A stretch of 45,446 bases of DNA from a virus: IMG/VR virus record IMGVR_UViG_3300044908_000046, positions 1-45,446 of that record; one strand, 5' to 3'. Made by a program: the position numbers and the translations under genes. Of the stretch, positions 39,172 to 45,446 are shown one piece after another. The stretch's first letter is position 1. Each line of letters opens with the position of its first letter. The notes under the pieces are model-generated. The model saw only the letters and a program-made list of their open reading frames with translations, was not told the DNA's origin and did no database searches.

Positions 39172-39453
39172 TTGGATAGCGGGCTGCTCGGGGCTGTGCA
39201 ACGCTCGGATATGTTGCGTTCAGCTATAGCTCCAGCGTTTCTTCCTCATGCGGGCGGGCGAGGGCCAAACACTACTTCACCCGCCTCCTGCCCACAGGCT
39301 GAGTGGCAGGGCGTTGGGGTTGTTTATTGCCGAGAAACGGATCCGCCGGAATTCAGAATTGTTTATCCGAACACGATTCCCAAGGAAATCAAAGATTTGA
39401 TCTTCGCGCAATTTGGCGCTGGAAGTTTAGAATGGTCAGTGTGCTCTAAGTGA
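39172..39453 (+). CDS. Hypothetical 93-aa late protein
   Basis: The first part (about 1-45) is Pro/Ala-rich. The second (GVGVVYCRETDPPEFRIVYPNTIPKEIKD) looks like a small folded domain. TTG 39172 is a poor start and ATG 39211 is an alternative. Low support beyond an open frame and position. Confidence 0.4.
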   Translation: MDSGLLGAVQRSDMLRSAIAPAFLPHAGGRGPNTTSPASCPQAEWQGVGVVYCRETDPPEFRIVYPNTIPKEIKDLIFAQFGAGSLEWSVCSK

Positions 39454-39487
39454 CAGACTTCCTTCCCAGCCCGAAGGAGAATGAAGC

Positions 39488-39679
39488 GTGCTCATCTCAC
39501 TTTTAATCGCCGTCATCGTGATCGGGCTGCTGTTCTACGTCCTGAGTCTTCTGCCGCTACCGCAACCTTGGGCCAATATCGCCAAAGTGGTGCTGGTCGT
39601 AATCGTCATCATTTGGCTGCTCGGGTATGTGGGAATGCTCGGCGGCGGGTACAACTGGGGACCGCACCGGCTACCTTGA
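39488..39679 (+). CDS. Two-span small membrane protein, holin-like
   Basis: A 63-aa protein with two transmembrane segments (LISLLIAVIVIGLLFYVLSL, then VVLVVIVIIWLLGYVGML) separated by a short PLPQPWANIAK loop, like small two-helix phage holin-type proteins. GTG 39488 follows GAAGGAG. Together with 38160-38327 it is a second holin candidate. Confidence 0.55.
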   Translation: MLISLLIAVIVIGLLFYVLSLLPLPQPWANIAKVVLVVIVIIWLLGYVGMLGGGYNWGPHRLP

Positions 39680-39702
39680 CTTGCATGCTAGACTAGCGGG
39701 CC

Positions 39703-40221
39703 ATGAGCGATAAATTTGAGCGGGCCTACCGGCAAGGCGAGATAGGCGAGCGGGAGAAAGAACAGGCCGAAGACGCCCGCGAAGAGATTCACATTTTGGG
39801 GCGCATCGCCCACGACTGGCACGAAGTAGCGCAAGAATTGATCCGATTTCTAAAGACTTTTGGAAAGCCAGCAGCATCGGGTTTCACATTTCAAAATACG
39901 GGAGAAAACGCAATGCCGACTAATTTTTCAGTAACGCCTGGTAACTCGTTTCAAATCACCGCCACGCCGAACGGGACTATGGGGACAGCAGTTCCAGTTT
40001 GGACATGCAGCGATCCGCTTGTTTCGTTCACGCCGGATGTTACTGGCCTCATCCTTGCCGGTGCGACCTCGGCTACGGACACGGCAGCCAGTTTCACGCT
40101 AACTCTGACAGGCATCAATTCCGCAGGGGCGACGATCAGCAGCACGCAGGTTATGTCGTTTACGCCAGCGGTGGTCACAGGGACGCCCGCAACAGCTTTT
40201 ACTTTCGTACAGAACAGCTAA
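39703..40221 (+). CDS. Late protein with Ig-like domain and possible internal start
   Basis: A 172-aa frame in two parts. Residues 1-70 form a charged helical region (GEREKEQAEDAREEIH). From residue 71, MPTNFSVTPGNSFQITA is a complete Ig-like phage domain ending VTGTPATAFTFVQNS. A GGGAGAA site stands just before ATG 39913, so a shorter second product is likely. Last gene of the late unit. Confidence 0.55.
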   Translation: MSDKFERAYRQGEIGEREKEQAEDAREEIHILGRIAHDWHEVAQELIRFLKTFGKPAASGFTFQNTGENAMPTNFSVTPGNSFQITATPNGTMGTAVPVWTCSDPLVSFTPDVTGLILAGATSATDTAASFTLTLTGINSAGATISSTQVMSFTPAVVTGTPATAFTFVQNS

Positions 40222-40233
40222 TCACCGGACTCC

Positions 40234-40300
40234 GGGGGCTGGCACCCTTCCGAAACCTTCCAAGAGCTCCCTACTCAAGAGCTTGCCAGCCCCCTTTTTT
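40234..40300 (+). terminator. Late-unit terminator
   Basis: GGGGGCTGGCA (40234-40244) pairs over 11 bp with TGCCAGCCCCC (40284-40294) and is followed by TTTTTT (40295-40300). This is a strong rho-independent signal for rightward transcription, although the loop is long (39 bases). On the minus strand no T-run follows. It separates the two convergent units. Confidence 0.85.
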
Positions 40301-40307
40301 CTTTCGC

Positions 40308-40952
40308 TCATTTCGGCTCCCTGCTGGCTGGCGTGGACGCACTCCAACCTATACATCCACCACTGGCGTCCCAGTCCATATGGTCCCCATCGTGTCCTCT
40401 GCGTAGATTGCAAACAAAACTGTATTTGATGGCTTCGCAGAACACCCGCTCCGCTGGCGCTGCCGTAGCTGGACGTGTGGGCCTGCCACGTAAAAATGCG
40501 TCGTCCTCAAGAACGTGTTCGGACGGGATACCATCTAAACTTGGATCATTCAACCACTTTCTGAGCTTTTCGATCCCTGCGTCGATATTTCCAGAACCGA
40601 AGTTCTCATCATCGGATGCACACCATTCGTCGTAATCCCTCACTAGTTCAGCCAATACGGTTCGGTGCTCCACTGCCAGTTGATAGCGACTTTTAGTTAG
40701 TGTTCCCGCCTGCGCCCCCTCTGCCGTGACTGGAGGGGTGCAGTCTATTGGGCAACGGTGAGTATTTGCACAACGAGAACAAGTGTTTACCACTTTCCAC
40801 GCTGGCGCTGCCGTGACTGGACGGGCTGCGGCGTGCAGAATAGCGTCAATCACCCATTCGTGCGGTTGGAATGGTTCGGCGTAGTAACTTTGCGGTTTTT
40901 CTTTTGCACAGTAGCGCGCAATCGTTATAGCTTCTTCCCTTGTCATTCCCAT
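40308..40952 (-). CDS. Modular Cys/His early protein
   Basis: A 214-aa protein and the last gene of the leftward unit. Helical segments are joined by repeated Ala/Pro/Thr linkers. It contains a central Cys cluster (CSRCANTHRCPIDC), an acidic helix, and a terminal C-N-L-x2-GH-x-GDH...GGCIGW motif shared with 42661-42888. The linker repeats at nucleotide level suggest growth by duplication. ATG 40952 overlaps the previous gene's end by 10 bases. Confidence 0.6.
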   Translation of the reverse strand: MGMTREEAITIARYCAKEKPQSYYAEPFQPHEWVIDAILHAAARPVTAAPAWKVVNTCSRCANTHRCPIDCTPPVTAEGAQAGTLTKSRYQLAVEHRTVLAELVRDYDEWCASDDENFGSGNIDAGIEKLRKWLNDPSLDGIPSEHVLEDDAFLRGRPTRPATAAPAERVFCEAIKYSFVCNLRRGHDGDHMDWDASGGCIGWSASTPASREPK

Positions 40953-41296
40953 GTGTGCTCCGTGATACGGACATCCTCGAACTCGAATAGTTCTGCGACT
41001 TGGTTTGCGTCTTCGCGTCGGCAGAATCGAATCGCTTTCAGTGAATCCTTAGTCCACTCGAAACCACCTGACCAACAAGTAGCCCATTCGGGACCGGGAC
41101 GCTCTATCAGCCATGCCTGCGCCCCCTCTGCTGGGACGGGCTGGGCGGGATTTAACCTGCTGGCATGCTTCACGCCCATGTAGAAATAAAGGGCATGCGT
41201 GCATTCAGGAAACTCATCGCACTTGCAGCCTATCGGATCTGGTGCGTCTTGCGCTGCTCTCAACTCATCCATGAGGGGACCCCCGCTTTCTCTCAC
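40943..41296 (-). CDS. Hypothetical early protein
   Basis: A 117-aa protein. GTG 41296 and its GAGGTGG site are provided by copy 6 of the dispersed element. The C-terminal part (WLIERPGPEWATC, then IRFCRREDANQVAELFEFEDV, ending ITEHTW) follows a pattern seen in small phage proteins that read W-L-I-E...AIRF-x-R-x-x-DA...TEH-x-W. Its N-terminus has extra Cys/His residues. Function unknown. Confidence 0.6.
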   Translation of the reverse strand: MRESGGPLMDELRAAQDAPDPIGCKCDEFPECTHALYFYMGVKHASRLNPAQPVPAEGAQAWLIERPGPEWATCWSGGFEWTKDSLKAIRFCRREDANQVAELFEFEDVRITEHTWE

Positions 41297-41331
41297 CCAC
41301 CTCGACGTGCAGCGCGGCTTTTAGCTAGCGC
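41292..41331. repeat. Dispersed early-region element, copy 6
   Basis: Plus strand: CACCCACCTC (41294-41303), 20 bases, GCTAGCGC (41324-41331). Read leftward it supplies the ribosome site and GTG of the gene at 40943-41296. It is closest to copy 1. Confidence 0.6.
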
Positions 41332-41340
41332 GATTCTTTT

Positions 41341-41393
41341 GCCGCCGAGGCTGTGCTCCATTCTTCTTTACTTGCAGGCTGGGCCTCGGCGGC
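41341..41393. other. Long-loop inverted repeat beside the dispersed element
   Basis: GCCGCCGAGGC (41341-41351) and GCCTCGGCGGC (41383-41393) form a perfect 11-bp inverted repeat with a 31-base loop. In the leftward direction it lies between the stop at 41410 and the next start at 41296. No T-run of terminator type follows. It could be an RNA switch, terminator variant or protein site. Confidence 0.4.
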
Positions 41394-41409
41394 AACGGCA
41401 AAACCAGAC

Positions 41410-41694
41410 TCATTTCGTCACGCTATGAATCTGGTCACATTTACATTCGAGAAACATGTTTCCGCACTTGTCACACATCGGTGTATTTACTGGAATGGAG
41501 TCAAGGGATGCTTCTTCTACACGCTCGTACTCTTCCACCCACTTGACGGCATCCTCGCGGCTAAGAAATTTATCCGCAATTACCTGCTCCACTTGAATAA
41601 CGCTCCACGTCCCTTGCTTCTCATTAAAACGTACATCGTGTTCAATGGGTGCGCTCACATCCCCTCGCTTCCCTGACGCGCCCCGCGCCGTCAT
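41410..41694 (-). CDS. Small Cys-rich early protein
   Basis: A 94-aa protein. ATG 41694 overlaps the upstream stop as ATGA; GTG 41658, with AGGGG upstream, would remove 12 residues. Central strands (VRFNEKQGTWSVIQVEQVIADKF) lead to CDKCGNMFLECKCDQIH, a likely zinc site. Function unknown. Confidence 0.55.
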   Translation of the reverse strand: MTARGASGKRGDVSAPIEHDVRFNEKQGTWSVIQVEQVIADKFLSREDAVKWVEEYERVEEASLDSIPVNTPMCDKCGNMFLECKCDQIHSVTK

Positions 41695-41882
41695 ACGTCT
41701 CCCAGCGCCCCGTCTATCTCGACGATGCGGGCCTCGCATTGCCGGCGGATGTCGTCCAGCAGTTTGGTTTCCGGGTCTGTCGCTGTGGGCGCCATGCCTT
41801 GCAAAGTGACAATTTCCTGAGCAATCTCCGCAAATACTAGCCGGTCATCGTTGACTGTGGGCTCGAGATTAGTGGCTTTCAT
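41691..41882 (-). CDS. Small helical early protein
   Basis: A 63-aa acidic helical protein (VFAEIAQEIVTLQGM, then LLDDIRRQCEARIVEI). ATG 41882 follows GAGGTGTGTCC. It sits between two overlapping genes (ATGA on both sides). No family recognised. Confidence 0.55.
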   Translation of the reverse strand: MKATNLEPTVNDDRLVFAEIAQEIVTLQGMAPTATDPETKLLDDIRRQCEARIVEIDGALGDV

Positions 41883-42316
41883 GGACACACCTCGGCGTCG
41901 AGTACTTGGGTGGCGACCGCATCAGGCAGGCTAGGCGGGGCTTCATCGGGTTCTACTGATCGCACCCAGTCAATGAGTTGCTCCATTGTCCAGGGTTCAT
42001 TTTTGGCGCTTAGATCTTGATAACGTTTATCCTGCATGACGTGAGCATCGAACAAGTGCGCGATAGCTTGTGAAATCGTGCCCACCGTCGCCCAACTGGG
42101 GCAAGAGCACGCGCCTTTAATCCAAGTATGCAGCCACGGCCATTCATTGATCGCGTCCTGCATGCTGATAATTCCAAATTCATCGCCCTTGAATCCCCCG
42201 ATGGCTTGCCCTGCCATCCCGATCGCGCAACCTCCGCCTCTGCTGTCCGTAACCCTCCCTGCAATTGGCGTTACCAAAAGCCGCCCTAAAGCTATTGCCT
42301 CGCTGAGTCTAAGCAT
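41879..42316 (-). CDS. Conserved phage protein of the 'LSEAIxLG' type
   Basis: A 145-aa protein. MLRLSEAIALGRLLV, a C-A-I-G-M-A segment, a CSCP element, and AHLFDAHVMQDKRY...WTMEQLIDWVRSVEP follow a widespread phage protein pattern (LSEAIRLGxML...CAIGAA...IIxHLNDxHxWTREQIADWVExIE). It probably binds a metal through the Cys and His residues. Function unknown. ATG 42316 follows AAAGGAG. Confidence 0.7.
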   Translation of the reverse strand: MLRLSEAIALGRLLVTPIAGRVTDSRGGGCAIGMAGQAIGGFKGDEFGIISMQDAINEWPWLHTWIKGACSCPSWATVGTISQAIAHLFDAHVMQDKRYQDLSAKNEPWTMEQLIDWVRSVEPDEAPPSLPDAVATQVLDAEVCP

Positions 42317-42328
42317 TTGTTGCTCCTT

Positions 42329-42664
42329 TCAGATTTTGTACGGCTCCAATACTCTCTTTGCCTCGACGTAGGCGTCTTCTAGCCGCTTGGCCCAACTGTT
42401 GGGCTTATCAGCGTCCACTAAGCCGGCGGCTAGCCCTTCTCTGGTTGCTTCTGTGAGGCGCCGGAGGGCTACAAGTACCGCTCCGTGCGCAAATCCCGGA
42501 CAATCGCACTGCGCATCCGTGGCTCCGTCGAGCAGGTTATAACACCGTCCGCCGTTGTCGCCGTTGGGGAACTTGTGCATCCCGAGGACGTGACCGCACC
42601 TTTCGCACTTCTCTTGTTTGCCTGCAAAGGGCCAGAACTGCTCTACGTCCGGTTGTTCGCTCAT
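42329..42664 (-). CDS. Zinc-site early protein
   Basis: A 111-aa protein. Residues about 18-60 hold CERCGHVLGMHKF, GRCYNLL and QCDCPGF, five to six Cys plus His. The second half is helical (VALRRLTEATREGLAAGL). ATG 42664 overlaps the upstream stop as ATGA. Function unknown. Confidence 0.6.
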   Translation of the reverse strand: MSEQPDVEQFWPFAGKQEKCERCGHVLGMHKFPNGDNGGRCYNLLDGATDAQCDCPGFAHGAVLVALRRLTEATREGLAAGLVDADKPNSWAKRLEDAYVEAKRVLEPYKI

Positions 42665-42888
42665 CCCGCCCTCCAGCCTACACAGCCGCCGCTAGGATGC
42701 GATTCCTGATGGTCCCCGGCGTGGCCATGCGGCAAATTGCAAGTAAAGCCGCCCTTTTCGGCTCCGCAAAGCCCCCGCGGCGGCAGGAAGGCTAGAATGT
42801 CTACGTGGAAATTTCTCTCCAAAATTAACAAGGCCTCTGTGGGCACGCGCGCCAAGTTCTCTCTTAAATCTAAGTTGCTTCGGCTCAT
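42661..42888 (-). CDS. Small C-x-H-x-H motif protein
   Basis: A 75-aa protein. ATG 42888 overlaps the HNH stop as ATGA. The C-terminus LCGAEKGGFTCNLPHGHAGDHQ...GGCVGW matches the terminal motif of 40308-40952 and a small Cys/His pattern common in phages. Probably metal-binding. Confidence 0.6.
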   Translation of the reverse strand: MSRSNLDLRENLARVPTEALLILERNFHVDILAFLPPRGLCGAEKGGFTCNLPHGHAGDHQESHPSGGCVGWRAG

Positions 42889-43367
42889 GTATTTTGGCCC
42901 CATGACTTTCTTTGGCGCAGAACGTTGCAAATCTTACAATACCTGCCGCCCCTCTTTCCGGGAGGCCGATACGTATTCTCTGGCGTAAAAGCGTGGCCGT
43001 GTTTGCACTGCGTTTTCTTTGCGTTTAATGCTGTAACACTCGTACCTCGCAGGATATTCTCTTTACTGGTGACAGGCTCTAAATGGGCGGGATTCACGCA
43101 CGCCCGGTTGCGGCAGAGATGGTCCAGCGTTAGACCATCCGGTATCGGGCCAACGGTCAGTTCCCAGCAAATTCTAGCGGCTTTACAATAGTGAGTCTTA
43201 TCCCGCCGAAACATCCCATATCCTTGGGTTGTACCTGATAGCCAAGCCCAGCAAGGTCCAAGATCGGGGCGGTACTGTGGAATTTGCCCGTTCTTATCCA
43301 CTTTCGGCCAAAACCGTGTCTCCAAAGGGATGCTTATAAATTTGCCGTTACTTCCGAATGCCCGCAC
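42885..43367 (-). CDS. HNH endonuclease
   Basis: A 160-aa protein. N-terminal strands (FWPKVDKNGQ, CWAWLSGTTQGYG) precede the HNH core LTLDHLCRNRACVNPAHLEPVTSKEN. A terminal zinc site (CKHGHAFTPENTY, YCKICN) is also present. GTG 43367 follows GAGAGGAGG. It shows the same core as the enzyme at 3152-3511, so both may descend from one family that spread within this genome. Confidence 0.85.
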   Translation of the reverse strand: MRAFGSNGKFISIPLETRFWPKVDKNGQIPQYRPDLGPCWAWLSGTTQGYGMFRRDKTHYCKAARICWELTVGPIPDGLTLDHLCRNRACVNPAHLEPVTSKENILRGTSVTALNAKKTQCKHGHAFTPENTYRPPGKRGGRYCKICNVLRQRKSWGQNT

Positions 43368-43719
43368 GGACCCTCCTCTCTGCCTTGTCGCTCCGAATCA
43401 TCAAATGCCGGGCGTGGTGGCATCGGCGGCAACTCGCCAGCGTGCCATCTTCCGTATCACAGCCTCCCTGGCCAAGGGAAGGCTCGTGGTGCAGTTCCAT
43501 GGTCTCCCAGGCGATGTTTCGCTGGCAGCGGCCTCCCAGGACGCCCCGCAGGCGCATCTCACAGCATCCCCGGCTCCGCTCAAAGACCTTTTGGCGCAGG
43601 GCCGCCATATCCAGGCCAAACAGGAACGTTTTGCCCCGCCTGACATAGGAACGGGGGTCGGCGAAGCGCGCCGCGGCGGTGGCTTCCCGGTCGATGATCT
43701 GTGGGTGCTTGCGTTTCAC
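43348..43719 (-). CDS. HNH endonuclease
   Basis: A 123-aa protein of a different HNH branch, RQKVFERSRGCCEMRL, then CQRNIAWETMELHHEP, then TLASCRRCHHARH. The zinc Cys pairs and the HH catalytic centre are visible. This type also appears as a packaging-linked nuclease, but here it is in the early operon. GTG 43719 overlaps the upstream stop as GTGA. Confidence 0.75.
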   Translation of the reverse strand: MKRKHPQIIDREATAAARFADPRSYVRRGKTFLFGLDMAALRQKVFERSRGCCEMRLRGVLGGRCQRNIAWETMELHHEPSLGQGGCDTEDGTLASCRRCHHARHLMIRSDKAERRVRAGIRK

Positions 43720-44033
43720 AGCCACTCCTTGAGCCAAGCCTTGGCACGCCCTGTTTTCACGTCGTTGGTCGAGAATCTCAAAAGTCTGTACCCCATCATT
43801 GTGGCTGTGTTGGCCTTCTCATTGTCCGATCCGTAGCCTTTGCCATGTTTCCCCGCGTGATAGCCGTCCACTTCGATGGCCAGGCTGGTAAAGACCTCGG
43901 GCCGGTCGCAGAGAAGGAAGTCGAACCGCCATTTACGCTTTTCATCGAAGCGGTACTCCGTCACATACTCAATCCCGAGCTCGGTCAAGAACTTGGCCAT
44001 GAGGATCTGCCCGACGTTAGGGCCGCGCTTCAT
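43716..44033 (-). CDS. PD-(D/E)XK-type nuclease (DUF559-like)
   Basis: A 105-aa protein. A helix (GQILMAKFLTELGIEYVTEY) leads to a strand WRFDFLLC (the PD-type Asp), then AIEVDGYHA (the E-x-D/K-type strand), YGSDNEKANTATMMGYRLLRF and the terminal NDV. This resembles very-short-patch/DUF559 endonucleases or phage resolvase-like nucleases. ATG 44033 overlaps the upstream stop as ATGA. It could process recombination intermediates with the ERF protein. Confidence 0.7.
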   Translation of the reverse strand: MKRGPNVGQILMAKFLTELGIEYVTEYRFDEKRKWRFDFLLCDRPEVFTSLAIEVDGYHAGKHGKGYGSDNEKANTATMMGYRLLRFSTNDVKTGRAKAWLKEWL

Positions 44034-44206
44034 GGCTTCTCGGCCCGCTTCCGCTCCGCCTCGCATGCCGGGCACTTCTTTTCTCCGCCAATATCCAGCA
44101 TGGCTCGGAAGTGCTTGGCGCAGTACGCCCGAGTCGCCGCTTGTTTGTTCGTCGGCGTTAGCGCCTCTGCGCTGTCCTGATGGGCTGGCCAGTGCTTATC
44201 GCTCAT
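44030..44206 (-). CDS. Small 58-aa Cys-pair protein
   Basis: ATG 44206, after GGGAGAG, begins a helical protein (SAEALTPTNKQAATRAYC) ending in CPACEAERKRAEK, a C-x2-C pair with a charged tail. It is coupled to the nuclease gene by an ATGA overlap. Function unknown. Confidence 0.6.
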   Translation of the reverse strand: MSDKHWPAHQDSAEALTPTNKQAATRAYCAKHFRAMLDIGGEKKCPACEAERKRAEKP

Positions 44207-44251
44207 CGCTTCTCTCCCGCGGCACCACGGGCTCGAGTTCGTAGGCTTGTC

Positions 44252-44437
44252 TCATGGCCTTTCCTTGGCCAGTGCGCGAAACACGCTCAGAATGGCCGTG
44301 TCTACACCGTAAGGCAATCGCACCAGCCGGAAATTGTCAGGCTTGTAGGTTAGTCTTCGCTCTGTGCGCTTTAGAATCCTGTCAGCTTCGCTAACCCTCC
44401 GCCGGTGAATGATAGTCCCGAGTTTGTTTGTCCGCAT
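44252..44437 (-). CDS. Small basic early protein
   Basis: A 61-aa Arg/Lys-rich protein (MRTNKLGTIIHRRRVSEADRI, then YKPDNFRLVRLPYG). ATG 44437 follows GGAGG. DNA or RNA binding is plausible from charge alone. Confidence 0.55.
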   Translation of the reverse strand: MRTNKLGTIIHRRRVSEADRILKRTERRLTYKPDNFRLVRLPYGVDTAILSVFRALAKERP

Positions 44438-44483
44438 TTAGCCCTCCACTGCGCTACCATATCACTTGACCGAGACTTGCTAG

Positions 44484-44708
44484 TCAGACGTAGTTCAACT
44501 CCATTTCGCACATCGAGTAAAAAGGCCGCGGGTTGTGAACGATAGTCCAATCAAATCCTTCCATATGAATCTTTAGCCACAATTCCGCGAATGGCTTGTC
44601 TCGCTCGTAAAAAGCCTTTGCTGGCCACTCCCGCCGCTTCCATTCCTCAGGAGAGCCATTGCCGTCCACTTGTTCCCACTTGGAAGCCATGATTAGCAGA
44701 ATTTTCAC
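44484..44708 (-). CDS. Hypothetical 74-aa early protein
   Basis: GTG 44708 follows GGGAGGG, which decides it against longer frames up to 44804. Trp-rich acidic protein (WEQVDGNGSPEEWKRREWPA, ending SMCEMELNYV). It overlaps the gene before it by 62 bases. Function unknown. Confidence 0.5.
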   Translation of the reverse strand: MKILLIMASKWEQVDGNGSPEEWKRREWPAKAFYERDKPFAELWLKIHMEGFDWTIVHNPRPFYSMCEMELNYV

Positions 44709-44847
44709 GGTGTCCCTCCCTTGCGTGGATCGCTTCGGCTTCTGACTCGCACATCGCCACCCAGCCGCACGTTTCGCAACGAACTGTCCACTTACGAGCG
44801 GCAAAGCTCGGGTCGTACCAGAGTTCTATGCTGTGCTCTACGCCCAT
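44647..44847 (-). CDS. Small zinc-finger-like protein
   Basis: A 66-aa protein. ATG 44847, after TTGAGG, overlaps the previous stop. W-T-V-R-CETCGWVAMCESEAEAIHAREGH forms a C-x2-C...H-x4-H-type site. The C-terminal 15 residues overlap the next gene. Function unknown. Confidence 0.55.
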   Translation of the reverse strand: MGVEHSIELWYDPSFAARKWTVRCETCGWVAMCESEAEAIHAREGHRENSANHGFQVGTSGRQWLS

Positions 44848-45128
44848 TTCAACCTCAAAATGTGCCACGCCTTGCATTTAGGACAAGGCTCACAAATCCA
44901 TCGTCTTGATCTGGAATTCTTACGCAAATCCCACAACTCATCTTCGGCTTGCTGCTTAGTGTATGGCTTACGGACGCAGCAATACTTTGAATCTGGAAGT
45001 CCTCGTATGACGGTGATACCGCGCTGCACATGCAAAGCATCCTGTGGCGTGCTTCCCCTCTTGCGACGTTTCCCTAAGCTAGGCTTCTGCCGCAAACGGT
45101 CTTCAACCGAGATGTTATAGCCGCTCAA
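44838..45128 (-). CDS. Small Cys/His early protein downstream of the initiator
   Basis: A 96-aa basic protein. TTG 45128 overlaps the initiator stop as TTGA. It has an Arg/Lys-rich start (RLRQKPSLGKRRKRGS), a middle strand region (YCCVRKPYTKQQAEDELWDL), and CEPCPKCKAWH at the end, a common phage zinc knuckle. A longer frame runs up to 45224 but overlaps the initiator gene. Confidence 0.55.
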   Translation of the reverse strand: MSGYNISVEDRLRQKPSLGKRRKRGSTPQDALHVQRGITVIRGLPDSKYCCVRKPYTKQQAEDELWDLRKNSRSRRWICEPCPKCKAWHILRLKWA

Positions 45129-45446
45129 GGTATATGCTCGTCCTCGTAAACCCTCTCGCCGGTCGAAGGCGAAATCAAAAACCGCTGGCCAGCATCGTCT
45201 CTCTGCCATGCTCGGTCGTTCCACGCGTCGGCTCTTTCTCTTACGATTTTGATTCTTTCCTCGTATGGAAGATGGGAAATAGAAAGCGCCGAAGGCGCGG
45301 ACGTTTCTTTTATTTCAATTCTTTCTAAGGACCTTTTGGGTGCAATAGCTATTGCGTCACCAGCATCAAAATCTTGCGTCATGGGTGTCGGATTTTGCGT
45401 CACCGGAGCGGAATCTTGCGTCACTGGCTTTTCTTCGTCACGCAAA
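45125..45446 (-). CDS. Replication initiator-like protein, C-terminal part (continues at bases 396-1)
   Basis: C-terminal part of the junction-crossing initiator gene, ending in TGA at 45125-45127. Bases 45320-45446 duplicate 1-127. The unique part, 45125-45319, encodes a charged tail rich in Arg, Glu and Asp. It includes a probable helix (YEERIKIVRERADAW) and a short stretch (RFLISPSTGERVY) near the end. In lambda O the C-terminal domain contacts the helicase loader. Whether that applies here cannot be seen. The stop overlaps a TTG start for the next leftward gene. Confidence 0.75.
   Translation of the reverse strand, partial: LRDEEKPVTQDSAPVTQNPTPMTQDFDAGDAIAIAPKRSLERIEIKETSAPSALSISHLPYEERIKIVRERADAWNDRAWQRDDAGQRFLISPSTGERVYEDEHIP
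45320..45446. repeat. Direct terminal repeat, right copy (circular-contig overlap)
   Basis: Exact copy of bases 1-127. Iterons and gene segments within it should be counted once only. See the left copy for interpretation. Confidence 0.95.

Overview
The window reads as one complete circular bacteriophage genome of about 45.32 kb. The first 127 bases are repeated exactly as the last 127, and the gene cut by the ends rejoins in frame only if the copies are merged. Portal, terminase, scaffold, coat, adaptor and nozzle-like genes are present, but no tape-measure, tube, sheath or baseplate gene was recognised. This fits a short-tailed (podovirus-like) phage. Shine-Dalgarno sites and Sec, Tat and possible lipoprotein signals point to a bacterial, probably Gram-negative, host. 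The host taxon cannot be read from the sequence. I recognised no integrase, repressor, DNA polymerase, helicase, tRNA or CRISPR array.

There are two opposed transcription units. The leftward (minus) early unit starts in a control region at about 6.46-6.75 kb, runs down to base 1, crosses the contig junction and continues from 45.3 kb down to 40.3 kb. It is a tightly packed chain of small genes, often with 4-base start/stop overlaps, and many encode Cys/His (zinc-type) microproteins. Its recognisable members are an ERF-family annealing protein, an Acb2/Tad1-type cyclic-nucleotide sponge, a winged-helix replication protein with an iteron origin inside its own gene (as in lambda O), a PD-(D/E)XK-type nuclease and three HNH endonucleases.

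The rightward (plus) late unit runs from 6.75 kb to a strong terminator at 40.23-40.30 kb. In order it holds two small early-type genes and fibre-like proteins, TerS and TerL (8.7-10.6 kb), an HNH insertion with its own promoter, small virion-type genes, portal, scaffold and major capsid protein (12.4-18.4 kb), adaptor and fibre genes, and a giant tail-nozzle-like protein (22.6-27.7 kb). Candidate ejection proteins follow (28.7-32.7 kb). Then come a secreted LamG-SGNH hydrolase flanked on both sides by antisense HNH-AP2 endonucleases (33.0-36.1 kb), further exported proteins, and a cluster of small membrane proteins where lysis genes would be expected.

The points most worth following are the Acb2-like gene, the origin inside the initiator gene, a six-copy dispersed element at early-gene junctions, apparent AUU/AUC/CUG start codons, the HNH-flanked hydrolase cassette, and a small protein copying the C-terminus of the coat protein.
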